A stretch of 23,249 bases of DNA, from the NCBI GenBank assembly GCA_032718475.1, contig JAUCBJ010007899.1, positions 1-23,249 on the forward strand, given 5' to 3'. The notes beneath the pieces were generated by a model. That model ran no database searches, had not been told where the DNA came from, and saw only the letters and a list, made by a program, of their open reading frames with translations. Shown piece by piece: positions 8,890 through 17,001 of the stretch. The DNA comes from Nemertoderma westbladi (lineage: Eukaryota; Xenacoelomorpha; Nemertodermatida; Nemertodermatidae). Position numbers and translations under genes: made by a program. Position 1 is the first letter of the stretch, and every line of letters begins with the position of its first letter.

Positions 8890-8985
8890 GAGAAAGCGCA
8901 TCACCGGGGGTTGAACCAGTGCTATACGTACGTTTCGGTCTATCAGGCCTCATCTAGCACTAATAGCAAGCCACTCTCCCCTGAC
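8890..8985 (-). repeat. tRNA-like (SINE-type) element with hammerhead-like fold
   Basis: On the minus strand the order is GGGGAGAGTGGCTTGC (box A-like TGGCNNGC), a 45-nt folded core, then GGTTCAACCCCC (8917 back to 8906), a good match to the RNA polymerase III box B. The ends are partly complementary (GAGAG and CTTTCTC). The core has a perfect 7-bp outer stem (8955-8961 with 8918-8924) enclosing GATGA, a GGCC/GACC hairpin and CGAAAC, the layout of a hammerhead ribozyme. The box A to box B distance is longer than in a canonical tRNA and no standard cloverleaf forms, so it is not a functional tRNA gene. Confidence 0.4.
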
Positions 8986-9484
8986 GTTATTCACCTTTCT
9001 ATTTACTCAATTTCTACTGAACAGGCAGTCTTTATTTAGTTGCATATCATATCTTCATAGGCCTAATTACTAAAATTTGTTCCATAACCCCAATCTCTCT
9101 ATATATAAATCTACTTGAAATGGGCTAGTATATCATATCCCGAACGTTCCTTAGGTCTGGTGTATTTTTTTATATTTTGACAGACAGACTAAAAAGACAG
9201 ACTTTTTTTTAAATTTTAGAAACTGATACCATAAATGAAATCTCAGACCAGGAAAACCCCATAGCCAAAAGTTTTAGCTAAATGTAGTGAGATTTTTTAC
9301 ACTGTATTTTCACAAACAGACAAAAAACAGACTAACAGACAAACAGACAGAGTTTCAAGCGGTTTGGACTCATGATATGGTTTTAAAGTGTCAATATCCA
9401 TAATCTACGGAAAATTGTGATCTTAAACAACTAAAAAAAAAAAATCTCAAAAATTTTATTTTTTTGAAAATTTTAAGGGTTCCA
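8986..9484. other. AT-rich stretch with CAGACAGAC words and a hairpin, possibly a degraded element
   Basis: It contains several runs of GACAGACAGAC-like words (9178-9205, 9318-9352), an A12 run (around 9432) and a hairpin TTAAGGG...CCCTTAA near 9474-9497. This kind of sequence often belongs to non-autonomous elements, but no ends or target duplication can be defined. Confidence 0.3.
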
Positions 9485-9901
9485 TCTCCCCTTAACAAAT
9501 CTACCAAGTTGTGTTTTGACTCAACTAAATGCAGTTCAACACCTTCATATTTCATATCTGTCGTAGAGCAGCAAGTTCAATCTCCAATCGCTCATTTATG
9601 AGCGATAGCGATAGCGATAGCGATCGTATTAAAATAGTCATAAAGGCATTTACTATCAGTATAAAGTTTAATTGCCTTTATAGATACATCCAATATTCCT
9701 GTAATAGGGCTTTTAGAAACATTGTATAGTCTAAACTTGACCCAGCCACCAAGAGTTCTGCACCATATGTAAATCTGCACACACGCTGAATCTGGTTGGA
9801 ATGCCAGAACAAAACATTGCTACAATTAACATCATCTGTCAAGAAAGAGATGCAACCAGACGGACATCCTCCAGATTAGCGAAACCTCCATCAACATATC
9901 G
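9485..9901 (-). pseudogene. Copia-type RNase H domain, C-terminal part of minus-strand Copia pol
   Basis: Minus-strand readings in alternating frames give YVDGGFANLEDVRL (9895-9850, a degraded form of the first RNase H catalytic segment), NQIQRVCRFTYGAEL and SSLDYTMFLKALL (E-containing helix), KAIKLYTDSKCLYDYFNT (the TDS motif), ERLEIELAALRQI, and finally VELHLVESKHNLVDLL. This is the standard order of the Copia RNase H domain that follows RT. At least three frameshifts break it, and a (GCGATA)4 microsatellite (about 9600-9625) sits between the TDS motif and ERLEIEL. Its upstream half is separated from the RT (11622-13570) by the inserted TIR element. Confidence 0.75.
9600..9626. repeat. (GCGATA)4 microsatellite
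   Basis: A hexanucleotide repeat of about four units lies inside the Copia RNase H remnant and helps break its frame. Confidence 0.85.
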
Positions 9902-9928
9902 TCATGTGGCATTAAAAAGGCACTCAGT

Positions 9929-11205
9929 ATCTCAGTACTATCACTAGACGCTATCTCAGTACTATCTCTAGGCGCTATCTCAGTACTATCTCTAGGCGCT
10001 ATCTCAGTACTATCTCTAGGCGCTATCTCAGTACTATCTTTAGGCGCTATCTCAGTACTATCTCTAGGCGCTATCTCAGTACTATCTCTAGGCGCTATCT
10101 CAGTACTATCTCTAGGCGCTATCTCAGTACTATCTCTAGGCGCTATCTCAGTACTATCTCTAGGCGCTATCTCAGTACTATCTCTAGGCGCTATCTCAGT
10201 ACTATCTCTAGGCGCTATCTCAGTACTATCTCTAGGCGCTATCTCAGTACTATCTTTAGGCGCTATCTCAGTACTATCTCTAGGCGCTATCTCAGTACTA
10301 TCTCTAGGCGCTATCTCAGTACTATCTCTAGGCGCTAACTCAGTACTATCTCTAGGCGCTATCTCAGTACTATCTCTAGGCGCTATCTCAGTACTATCTC
10401 TAGGCGCTATCTCAGTACTATCTCTAGGCGCTATCTCAGTACTATCTCTAGGCGCTATCTCAGTACTATCTCTAGGCGCTATCTCAGTACTATCTCTAGG
10501 CGCTATCTCAGTACTATCTCTAGGCGCTATCTCAGTACTATCTCTAGGCGCTATCTCAGTACTATCTCTAGGGGCTATCTCAGTACAATCTCTAGGCGCT
10601 ATCTCAGTACTATCTCTAGGCGCTATCTCAGTACTATCTCTAGGCGCTATCTCAGTACTATCTCTAGGCAGTATCTCAGTACTATCTCTAGGCACTATCT
10701 CAGTACTATCTCTAGGCGCTATCTCAGTACTATCTCTAGGCGCTATCTCAGTACTATCTCTAGGCGCTATCTCAGTACTATCTCTAGGCGCTATCTCAGT
10801 ACTATCTCTAGGCAGTATTTCAGTACTATCTCTAGGCAGTATCTCAGTACTATCTCTAGGCGCTATCTCAGTACTATCTCTAGGCGCTATCTCAGTACTA
10901 TATCTAGGTGCTATCTCAGTACTATCTCTAGGCAGTATCTCAGTACTATCTCTAGGCAGTATCTCAGTACTATCTCTAGGCGCTATCTCAGTACTATCTC
11001 TAGGCGCTATCTCAGTACTATCTCTAGGCGCTATCTCAGTACTATCTCTAGGCGCTATCTCAGTACTATCTCTAGGCGCTATCTCAGTACTATCTCTAGG
11101 CAGTATCTCAGTACTATCTCTAGGCGCTATCTCAGTACTATCTCTAGGCGCTATCTCAGTACTATCTCTAGGCGCTATCTCTTTACTATCTCTAGGCAGT
11201 ATCTT
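9929..11205. repeat. 24-bp minisatellite, about 53 units
   Basis: The array consists almost entirely of a 24-bp unit with very low divergence. The unit is an imperfect dimer: an 11-bp half CTATCTCAGTA and a 13-bp half CTATCTCTAGGCG. Variants (CTTTAGG, GGCAGT for GGCGCT) recur; the CTTTAGG variant appears at 10036 and 10252, 216 bp or 9 units apart. On the minus strand it translates as an octapeptide repeat (APRDSTEI) throughout a 481-codon frame, but only because 24 is a multiple of 3 and the unit lacks stops in that frame. I read it as non-coding satellite DNA born inside the TIR element. Confidence 0.92.
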
Positions 11206-11376
11206 ACAAACTGTGGAAATTGAACTTATGCAATTGGTCAACAAATTTCTAAGATAGCGTATTTCTAACGAATTCATTAAAAAGGAGCTACAGGTATCTC
11301 AGAAACTATATAGACATTGCATCTTTCTAACCAATTATTAGAAAGGCACTATCTTAGGATACCTCATAGAAGTTCT

Positions 11377-11420
11377 AAGATAGAGCCTTTTTAATGAATT
11401 CGTTAAAAAGGAGCTATCTT
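11377..11420. repeat. 44-bp near-perfect palindrome
   Basis: AAGATAGAGCCTTTTTAA and TTAAAAAGGAGCTATCTT flank the centre TGAATTCG, with a few mismatches. The arms match the TIR interior (GAGATAGAGCCTTTTTA at the right end), so the palindrome looks like two element ends joined head to head. A related, shorter version lies at about 11250-11292. Confidence 0.75.
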
Positions 11421-11621
11421 GGAATTCGTCAATATTCTAGTTTCAAGTTTTATTGAATTTTCTGCATTTAATTTAAATCAAATGATTTAAATGTGATAAT
11501 TTTAATAACAACCCACTATCAAAAATAATATCATCTGATGTGGAATGTTATAGGCTTTCACATGAAATGAATATCTAAATTTTTCACAAATTTGAGATAG
11601 AGCCTTTTTATTGCCACATGA

Positions 11622-12338
11622 TGTTGTTATGTCTCGATTTATTATGATTATTATACATTTATCAAGATTATCAGTTCTACAAACAATTTCAACTGGTTCA
11701 GCTCCTTTTGCTTTACGTAAAAGTTTATTTGCTGCTTTTATATGTCTTATCTTTAGATTATTAGCATGTCCTAACAAAACAGAGTCACCATATAAGATAT
11801 CTGGACGTGTCGAAGTTGCCAGCCACAATGTCGAAGTTGCAATGCAGAAGTAGAGATCCTAGTAAAGAGCGGAAATCATGTTCATAATCTTGAGCATCAT
11901 CTAGCTTGCTAGACTTTTTATCAAGGTTAATAATTAACGTTATATCATCTAAGTAATTGGGCTGTGAGTAAATTATTGTAAAATAATCTGAATACTCGAG
12001 TTTCAATATTCAAATCTGTATAATTAAACAAATCGTTTTCTCGAGTTCCAATATCCAAATTGGTTTCCAACTTAGCTATTATGTTTTGACGAAATTTGGA
12101 TCTTCCACCAAACATCAAGTTCAACACATGTACATGTGTACCACAACATGTGAACCACAACATGTAGTACCATTACACCACATATAAATTGATTCATAAA
12201 ATAAAAATACACAGCACATTTGGCACAAGTCATACCATGCTCCTTCAATAGTTCATTAACACGGTCGTGCCACAGCCGAGGAGCATCCACTAAAACCATA
12301 AGCACCCTTTAAAAGCTTCCAGCAATTCTTTGTTGCAG
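11622..12338 (-). pseudogene. Copia reverse transcriptase, central and C-terminal part
   Basis: Read on the minus strand from 12338: AATKNCWKLLKGAYGLVDAPRLWHDRVNELL (the diagnostic Copia 'YGL-x-x-APR-x-W' block), then a garbled segment where the catalytic VDD should be. There a short repeat of CATGTTGTGGT gives HVVVHMLW. MFGGRSKFRQNIIAKLE, FNYTDLNIET, DYFTIIYSQPNYLDDI, DFRSLLGSLL, STRPDILYGDSVLLGHANNL and HIKAANKLLRKAKGAEP follow in order, all standard Copia RT/connection segments. Several frameshifts and a local duplication around 11810-11850 break it. It continues upstream beyond the solo LTR (12945-13570) and downstream beyond the TIR element (9485-9901). Confidence 0.85.
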
Positions 12339-12944
12339 TGTGACGGGAACCAACTGAGTTGGCAGTGTCGGCTCCCGACAGGTGTGTGGATTGTACGCAT
12401 CGCCGCGTCCGTGGGCTGCTGAGCTGCTACTGGAAATATTAGATCAATAACTGAGTTCTGTTGTCAGTATTAATATCACAGTAAACGATAATAGCACAGT
12501 CAGAATATAATAGCATGCAATACAACGGTTAGTGACGACGGTCAAAACTGTTCCAGTCTCACAACTGTAAACAAACCAACTAAACTAACAATCTATAATC
12601 ACAACGGTTATATCATTGACACATGACTAACTAACTATCCTAACTATCCAATAGATGCGCTCTAATCACCCCTAATGTGCTTTCCCACCCACTATTGGCT
12701 TAACCTGATTAATTGTCACCTCGCCACTCCATGTTGCCATTATCCCTTCGTGCTAGCCTTACTAGCTTGTTTCTCCCTCTGAGGTGGTTTGACCCCTCAC
12801 CTCTCTCTGTGGCTTACGGCGTGTATCATCCCAGTTGGTTATGAGGTGACATTATTATTGGTAATGTCACCCCGCCAACTATATTGGTAAAATGCCACTA
12901 ATCCCATTTTCGGTGGGTAATGCACAGAATTGAATCCGCTTACA
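12339..12944. mobile_element. Solo LTR, copy 2
   Basis: It starts TGTGACGGG and ends CTTACA, with a perfect 5-bp target duplication TGCAG (12334-12338 and 12945-12949). It aligns with 1006-1631 from end to end. It lies inside the Copia RT: removing it and one TGCAG restores a continuous codon register from FVKPPVEAA to TKNCWKLL. It carries the same 10-bp-arm hairpin (12845-12854, 12862-12871). Its insertion is therefore later than the Copia insertion. Confidence 0.9.
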
Positions 12945-13570
12945 TGCAGCCTCCACAGGTGGTTTTACAAACACTCTTTCATTCTCACATATTCTCTTTG
13001 TCGTACATTTCCTTGCAAAAGTGCTGCTTTGACATCTATCAAATTAGGTCTAAACCCCAGAGAAGGCATCACTGCTAATATACCTTTCAAAATATCACGT
13101 TTAGCTGTGGGGGATTCTGTTACAGGAACATGTTTGTTAATATCTTGAAACCCACATATAACTAGTCACACCTTTATATAAACATTTCCATTATTGTCGA
13201 CTTTGTCTCTTATCACCCATTTAGAAGAAACTAGTGGAATGACCACTGATACTTTATTTATTTCCTCATATACATTACGTATTTCCCAGTTCTCCAGCTC
13301 GGCCGTCTTTGCTTCATTTTCTTCTGTGAAGTATATTTCATCAATTCCATAGCGTTTAATTGGTTTAATCACTTTTGTTGGTCTTTCCGATGAACCATCA
13401 GAATTCATTTCCATTGTAGACAAATCAATTGATGGAAGTGAATTATTTGTGTCATCATCATCATCATCATCATGTCATTGCTATTTAATTTTCAATGTAA
13501 CAGACTGTAAGACATTATTTTCCATACATTGCATAAATTGAGTATCTTCTTCTGAACTTTCTTCAGTGAG
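12945..13570 (-). pseudogene. Copia pol: RT N-terminus and IN-RT linker, minus-strand copy
   Basis: From the 5' side on the minus strand: SSEEDTQFMQCMENNVLQS, a (CAT)n run encoding an Asp tract (13454-13474), ERPTKVIKPIKRYGIDEIYF and ELENWEIRNVYEEINKVS. Then VSSKWVIRDK (the Copia RT start, 'STKWV' block), LVICGFQDINKHVPVTESPT, FRPNLIDVKAALLQGN (block with the first catalytic Asp) and FVKPPVE. One in-frame TGA lies just before LVICGF, and a frameshift lies near 12985. It is about 450 bp of near-identical sequence to the plus-strand copy at 15510-15972, in inverted orientation. Confidence 0.85.
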
Positions 13571-14160
13571 TTCCATCAGTGAGTCTTCTACATTTTGGTG
13601 CTTTAACCAGTAAGTCACAAACAAGAGTACAACCGAGTTTAGACAACCAAGTTTAGATAGAGTGCAGCCGAGTTTAGACAACCAAGTTTAGATAGAGTGC
13701 ATCCGAGTTTAGAACATGCTGTAGCTTGTTTAAACTTTGCAGACAAGTCATAATATAGTGAATTATCCAATTAATTGGAGATGAGAGCATGGATCAATGT
13801 TTCTAATCTGCTTTTGTTGAGATATCTTCTTATTTTTAAAGATTGCGGTAATGAAAATGTGCTTCTTTTACAACTCTCGAATCTACTTGTCCATCATTAA
13901 GTAATTGTCCACTATACAACCAATGTTTCGCACTGATAGTCCACTCTTGACTATATCGGATCCAATTGTAATCTCTGTATTAATAATCCCACCAAATTTA
14001 GATTGGAACAATAAAACTTCCGTTTTGTAGGAGTTCATTTTAAGAAAATGTATTTTCATCCAACTTGAACATCCTGTAGACCTTTTTCTGTAATACGAAC
14101 AGTATCATCTAAGTCACATTTATTAAAAATAATATACAGCTGCTGAACCATTCTAAGTTT
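13571..14160 (-). pseudogene. CR1/L2-like LINE reverse transcriptase fragment (palm-thumb)
   Basis: The minus-strand reading includes DDTVRITEKGLQDVQ, LKMNSYKTEVLLFQSKFG (the 'K-x-N-x-x-K-T-E-x-L' block after the active site), ITIGSDIVKSGLSVRNIG (block 7), VKEAHFHYRNL and KIRRYLNKSRLETLIHALI, then LDNSLYYDLSAKFKQA. This order is typical of the C-terminal third of RT in the CR1/L2/Crack group. It is not the same element as the intact CR1-like copy at 15973 onward (different sequence). The fragment has several stops, runs into a 35-bp tandem duplication (13631-13719) and abuts the Copia remnant at about 13570. Confidence 0.75.
13631..13719. repeat. 35-bp tandem repeat, 2.5 units
   Basis: Units at 13631-13665 and 13666-13700 are nearly identical, followed by a 19-bp partial copy. 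The words CCGAGTTTAGACAACC and AAGTTTAGATAGAGTGC mark each unit. It sits in the C-terminal part of the LINE fragment. Confidence 0.88.
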
Positions 14161-14194
14161 ATTCTAGGTTTAGGTAACAAATATAATTAGAAAC

Positions 14195-14579
14195 CAAACA
14201 TTTGTCATCCAATTCAGTTTATAAGTTTGGAAATGGAGGTATAAAAAATTCGATGTTTACAGCTGCCATTCCAGTATTCATGTTTAGAAAAGAAATGAAC
14301 TTGAAGACTGATGTTGTTACTGGCACTTGTCCTCTACTTCTAAGCTGTATGTCCTTAGCCAAACTCTACTTAAATATAGATTTTTCTTTGAAAACAGGAT
14401 CTATTTTATGAAAAACTGTTGCCTTTCAACCACAGACTAAAAAAGTATAAGTTTGTATACCATTACTGGATCAAACAATCATGCAAACTTTTAATAAACA
14501 GATATCAGTCAATGAAGAAGTTACTTTTAATTCAAAGGATTGTGCTGAAAATAATCCTGAAAATTGTGAAAGTTCAAAT
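14195..14579 (+). pseudogene. Copia protease C-terminal part, plus-strand copy
   Basis: SNSVYKFGNGGIKNSMFTA, VFMFRKEMNLKTDVV and CPLLLSCMSLAKLYLNIDF match the second half of a retroviral-type aspartic protease as found in Copia-like pol genes of invertebrates ('F-x-F-G-x-G', 'T-D-V-V', 'P-L-L-L-S'). The catalytic DTG/DSG of the N-terminal half is not present, so the copy is truncated at its 5' side where it abuts the minus-strand LINE fragment. Downstream frames continue, with breaks, into the integrase. Confidence 0.6.
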
Positions 14580-15490
14580 ATTGTTGAGCATAGAAAGTCT
14601 GCAAAGGAAGTAGCAGTAAAACTCCATTGACAATTTGGCCATCGTAGTCACTGAAATTAGTAACATGAAATGTACTATTAGTCTTGAAAATGTAAAACCA
14701 GCACCAAGACTTAAAGTATCCCTCCCATTAGCTCATGATTATGGAGAGATAGGTGCACTGGATCTAACTGAGTGGGTTGATCCAGTGTCTTCGAAGCAGC
14801 ATACTGTTCCTATAATACTGAAATATTATAATTGTTCCATTATGATTGATTTAGCTACACGATTTTCAATGGCTTCTTTAGTTGCTGATAAATTATCAGA
14901 AACTATTATTCATGATATTTAAGCTAAATGGTTGCAACATTATGGTGTTCCAAGAACACTTTTCTCTGATAACGGTGATAAATTTGTTAATGAGTTGATT
15001 GAAGATCTTCAGACGGAAGTTTGGTTCAAAGTTACTAACAACTGCAGCATATTCGCCTTTTTCTAATGGAGTTTGTGAAAGGTACAATGGAATATTGAAA
15101 GAAATTATTACCAAATGCGCCATAATAATCCAACTATTTCTGTTATTAGGATATGCTCTATTGGCAAAGAATAGTTTAGCTAATCGGAATGGGTTTTCTC
15201 CATATCAATTTGTCTTTGGGAGAAATCCATATATCCCCCCAGTTCTAAATGCAGATCCACCAATGCTAGATGATAACACAAGTTGTTCTACCATCAGGAA
15301 CATATTGAATGGGATTCATTTAACACGAAATGCATTTTATATTATTACCTTATTATGTTATTTATGAGTTGCATTATGTGACTAAGTGGCAAGAGTAATT
15401 GGATCTGATAGTGAAATTGTTTTTGTTCATCGTGGTGGATTTGTTATTAAAGTACACTCAAGATATCTTCAAAGACCATATGAAGATTAG
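14580..15490 (+). pseudogene. Copia integrase, plus-strand copy
   Basis: Readings in order: SAKEVAVKLH / QFGH (N-terminal zinc-binding HHCC region), LKVSLPLAHDYGEIGALDL, then the catalytic core with IMIDLATRFSMASLV (first Asp), RTLFSDNGDKFVNELI (second Asp), TTAAYSPFSNGVCERYNGIL (the Glu), KNSLANRNGFSPYQFVFGRN (conserved post-core block) and a C-terminal SDSEIVFVHRGGFVIKVHS. The D, D and E positions are all still present, but stops (near 14632, 14920 and 15365) and frameshifts make it non-functional. Integrase upstream of RT is the Copia gene order. Confidence 0.85.
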
Positions 15491-15499
15491 GGTATTGTA

Positions 15500-15972
15500 A
15501 ATAAGGCTGAAGTAAGTTCAGAAGAAGATACTCAATTTATGAAATGCATTGAAAATAATGTCTTACAGTCTGTTACAGTGAAAAATAAAATTGCAAATGA
15601 CGATGACACAAATAATTCATCTCCATCAATTGATTCGTCTACAATTGAAATGAATTCTGATGGTTCATTGGAAAGACCAACAAGAGTAATTAAACCAATT
15701 AAACGCTATGGAATTGATGAAATATACTTCACAGAAGAAAATGAAGCAAAGCTGGAGAACTGGAAAATACGTAATGTATATGAAGAAATAAGTAAAGTAT
15801 CAGTGGAAATGGGTGATAAGAGACAAAGTCGACAATAATGGAAATGTTTATATAAAGGTGTGACTAGTTATACATGGGTTTCAAGATATTAACAAACATG
15901 TTCCTGTACCAGAATCCCCCACAGCTAACCATGATGTTTTGAAAGGTATATTAACAATGACGGCTTGTCTAT
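15500..15972 (+). pseudogene. Copia IN-RT linker and RT start, plus-strand copy
   Basis: VSSEEDTQFMKCIENNVLQS, ERPTRVIKPIKRYGIDEIYF and LENWKIRNVYEEISKVSVEM, then, after a deletion of about 20 bp relative to the other copy, GDKRQSRQ in a shifted frame. The nucleotide sequence continues to match the minus-strand copy (13015-13560) up to GGTATATTAACAATGACGGC at about 15972, where it stops and the CR1-like element's 5' region begins. Both copies carry the same TGA after AAGGTG. Confidence 0.85.
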
Positions 15973-16036
15973 CACCGTAACTTCTTCTTAAGAACTAATA
16001 GTACTGCTAGAACTTAGCCAGGACTAAGCTTAAGGG

Positions 16037-16910
16037 ATACTGAACTATCTACATCACACCACTCTCTTCCATACTGTACTGTACATCACATCACTCGCTT
16101 CCATACTGAACTATCTACATCGTACCACTCGCTTCCATACTGATCTATCGATATCACACCACTCGCTTCCATACTGAACTATCTATATCAAACCACTCGC
16201 TTCCATACTGAACTATCTACAGCACACCATTCGCTTCCATACTGAACTATCTAATCACACCACTCGCGTCCATACTGTGCTGTTTATCACACCACTCGTT
16301 TCCATACTGTGCTGTATATCACACCACTCGCTTCCATACTGGACTATCTACAACACACCACTCGCTTCCATACTGAACTATCTACATCGCACCACTCGCT
16401 TCAATACTGTGCTGTATATCACACCACTCGCTTCCATACTGGACTATCTACAATACACCACTCGCTTCCATACTGAACTATCTACATCGCACCACTTGCT
16501 TCCATACTGATCTATCGATATCACACCACTCGCTTTCATACTGATCTATCGACATCACACCACTCGCTTCCATACTGAACTATCTATATCACACCACTCG
16601 CTTCCATACTGAACTATCTATATCACACCACTCGCTTCCATACTGATCTATCGACATCACACCACTCGCTTCCATACTGAACTATCTATATCAAACCACT
16701 CGCTTCCATACTGAACTATCTACAGCACACCAATCGCTTCCATACTGAACTATCTAATCACACCACTCGCTTCCATACTGTGCTGTTTATCACACCACTC
16801 GTTTCCATACTGTGTTGTATATCACACCACTCGCTTCCATACTGGACTATCTACAACACACCACTCGCTTCCATACTGAACTATCTACATCGCACCACTG
16901 CACTACAGGC
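16037..16910 (+). repeat. 26 tandem 34-bp monomers in the LINE 5' region, with higher-order structure
   Basis: The monomer is about 34 bp (core CCATACTGAACTATCTAC followed by ATCACACCACTCGCTT). Variant monomers are 32 bp (CCATACTGTGCTGTATATC type). I count 26 units. Units 4-11 (starting near 16135) and units 19-26 (starting near 16638) have the same variants in the same order, an 8-unit block repeated at a spacing of 503 bp. The array ends about 90 bp upstream of the ORF1 start codon. By analogy with rodent L1 5' monomers this could be the promoter, each unit adding activity, but no promoter element is proven. Confidence 0.9.
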
Positions 16911-17001
16911 AGACAGGTTTCTGTCGGCCAATACTGCAATACTACTGCACTACTGTACTACCTACCACCTACCGTACCATTCGCGCATATAATCACCAAA
17001 A
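16911..17001 (+). promoter_or_regulatory. Putative 5' leader between monomers and ORF1
   Basis: About 90 bp of non-repetitive, C/A/T-rich sequence with a small hairpin (GACAG-GTTT-CTGTC, about 16912-16925) leads into ATG 17002. The start context is CACCAAAAATGACG, with A at -3, which is favourable. No TATA box is evident. Confidence 0.35.

Larger units (their letters stand above)
9902..11621. mobile_element. TIR element carrying a large 24-bp minisatellite, inserted in Copia
   Basis: The ends are inverted repeats: TCATGTGGCATTAAAAAGGC at 9902-9921, and the complement of TCATGTGGCAATAAAAAGGC at 11602-11621, followed inward on both sides by CT...ATCTC. The outer sequences belong to one interrupted Copia RNase H reading (LDKC...on one side, YVDGGFANLED on the other). 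The element is about 1.72 kb, has no transposase, and three quarters of it is the minisatellite at 9929-11205. The remaining part (11206-11593) contains two further copies of a TIR-like word (TTAAAAAGGAGCTA) arranged as palindromes. No target-site duplication is clear, so the superfamily is undetermined. Confidence 0.6.

Noticed and set aside
8890-8985. Genuine tRNA gene
   Set aside because: Box B is good but box A is weak, the spacing is too long and no cloverleaf with an anticodon stem forms.
9098-9500. Helitron (CTCTCTATATATAA-like start, GACAGACA words, hairpin TTAAGGG/CCCTTAA)
   Set aside because: No CTRR end after the hairpin, no AT insertion site that can be shown, no Rep/helicase; left as unassigned.
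9929-11205. CRISPR array
   Set aside because: Units are contiguous 24-bp tandem copies with no unique spacers, in a eukaryotic context.
9832-11277. 481-codon minus-strand ORF of APRDSTEI octapeptide repeats
   Set aside because: It is the translation of the 24-bp minisatellite; unit length divisible by 3 keeps it open. The unique ends have no recognisable domain and the flanks are Copia RNase H.
16037-16910. CRISPR array or coding repeats (frames at 16277 and 16780)
   Set aside because: Tandem monomers without spacers; the two identical short frames are just the 503-bp higher-order repeat.
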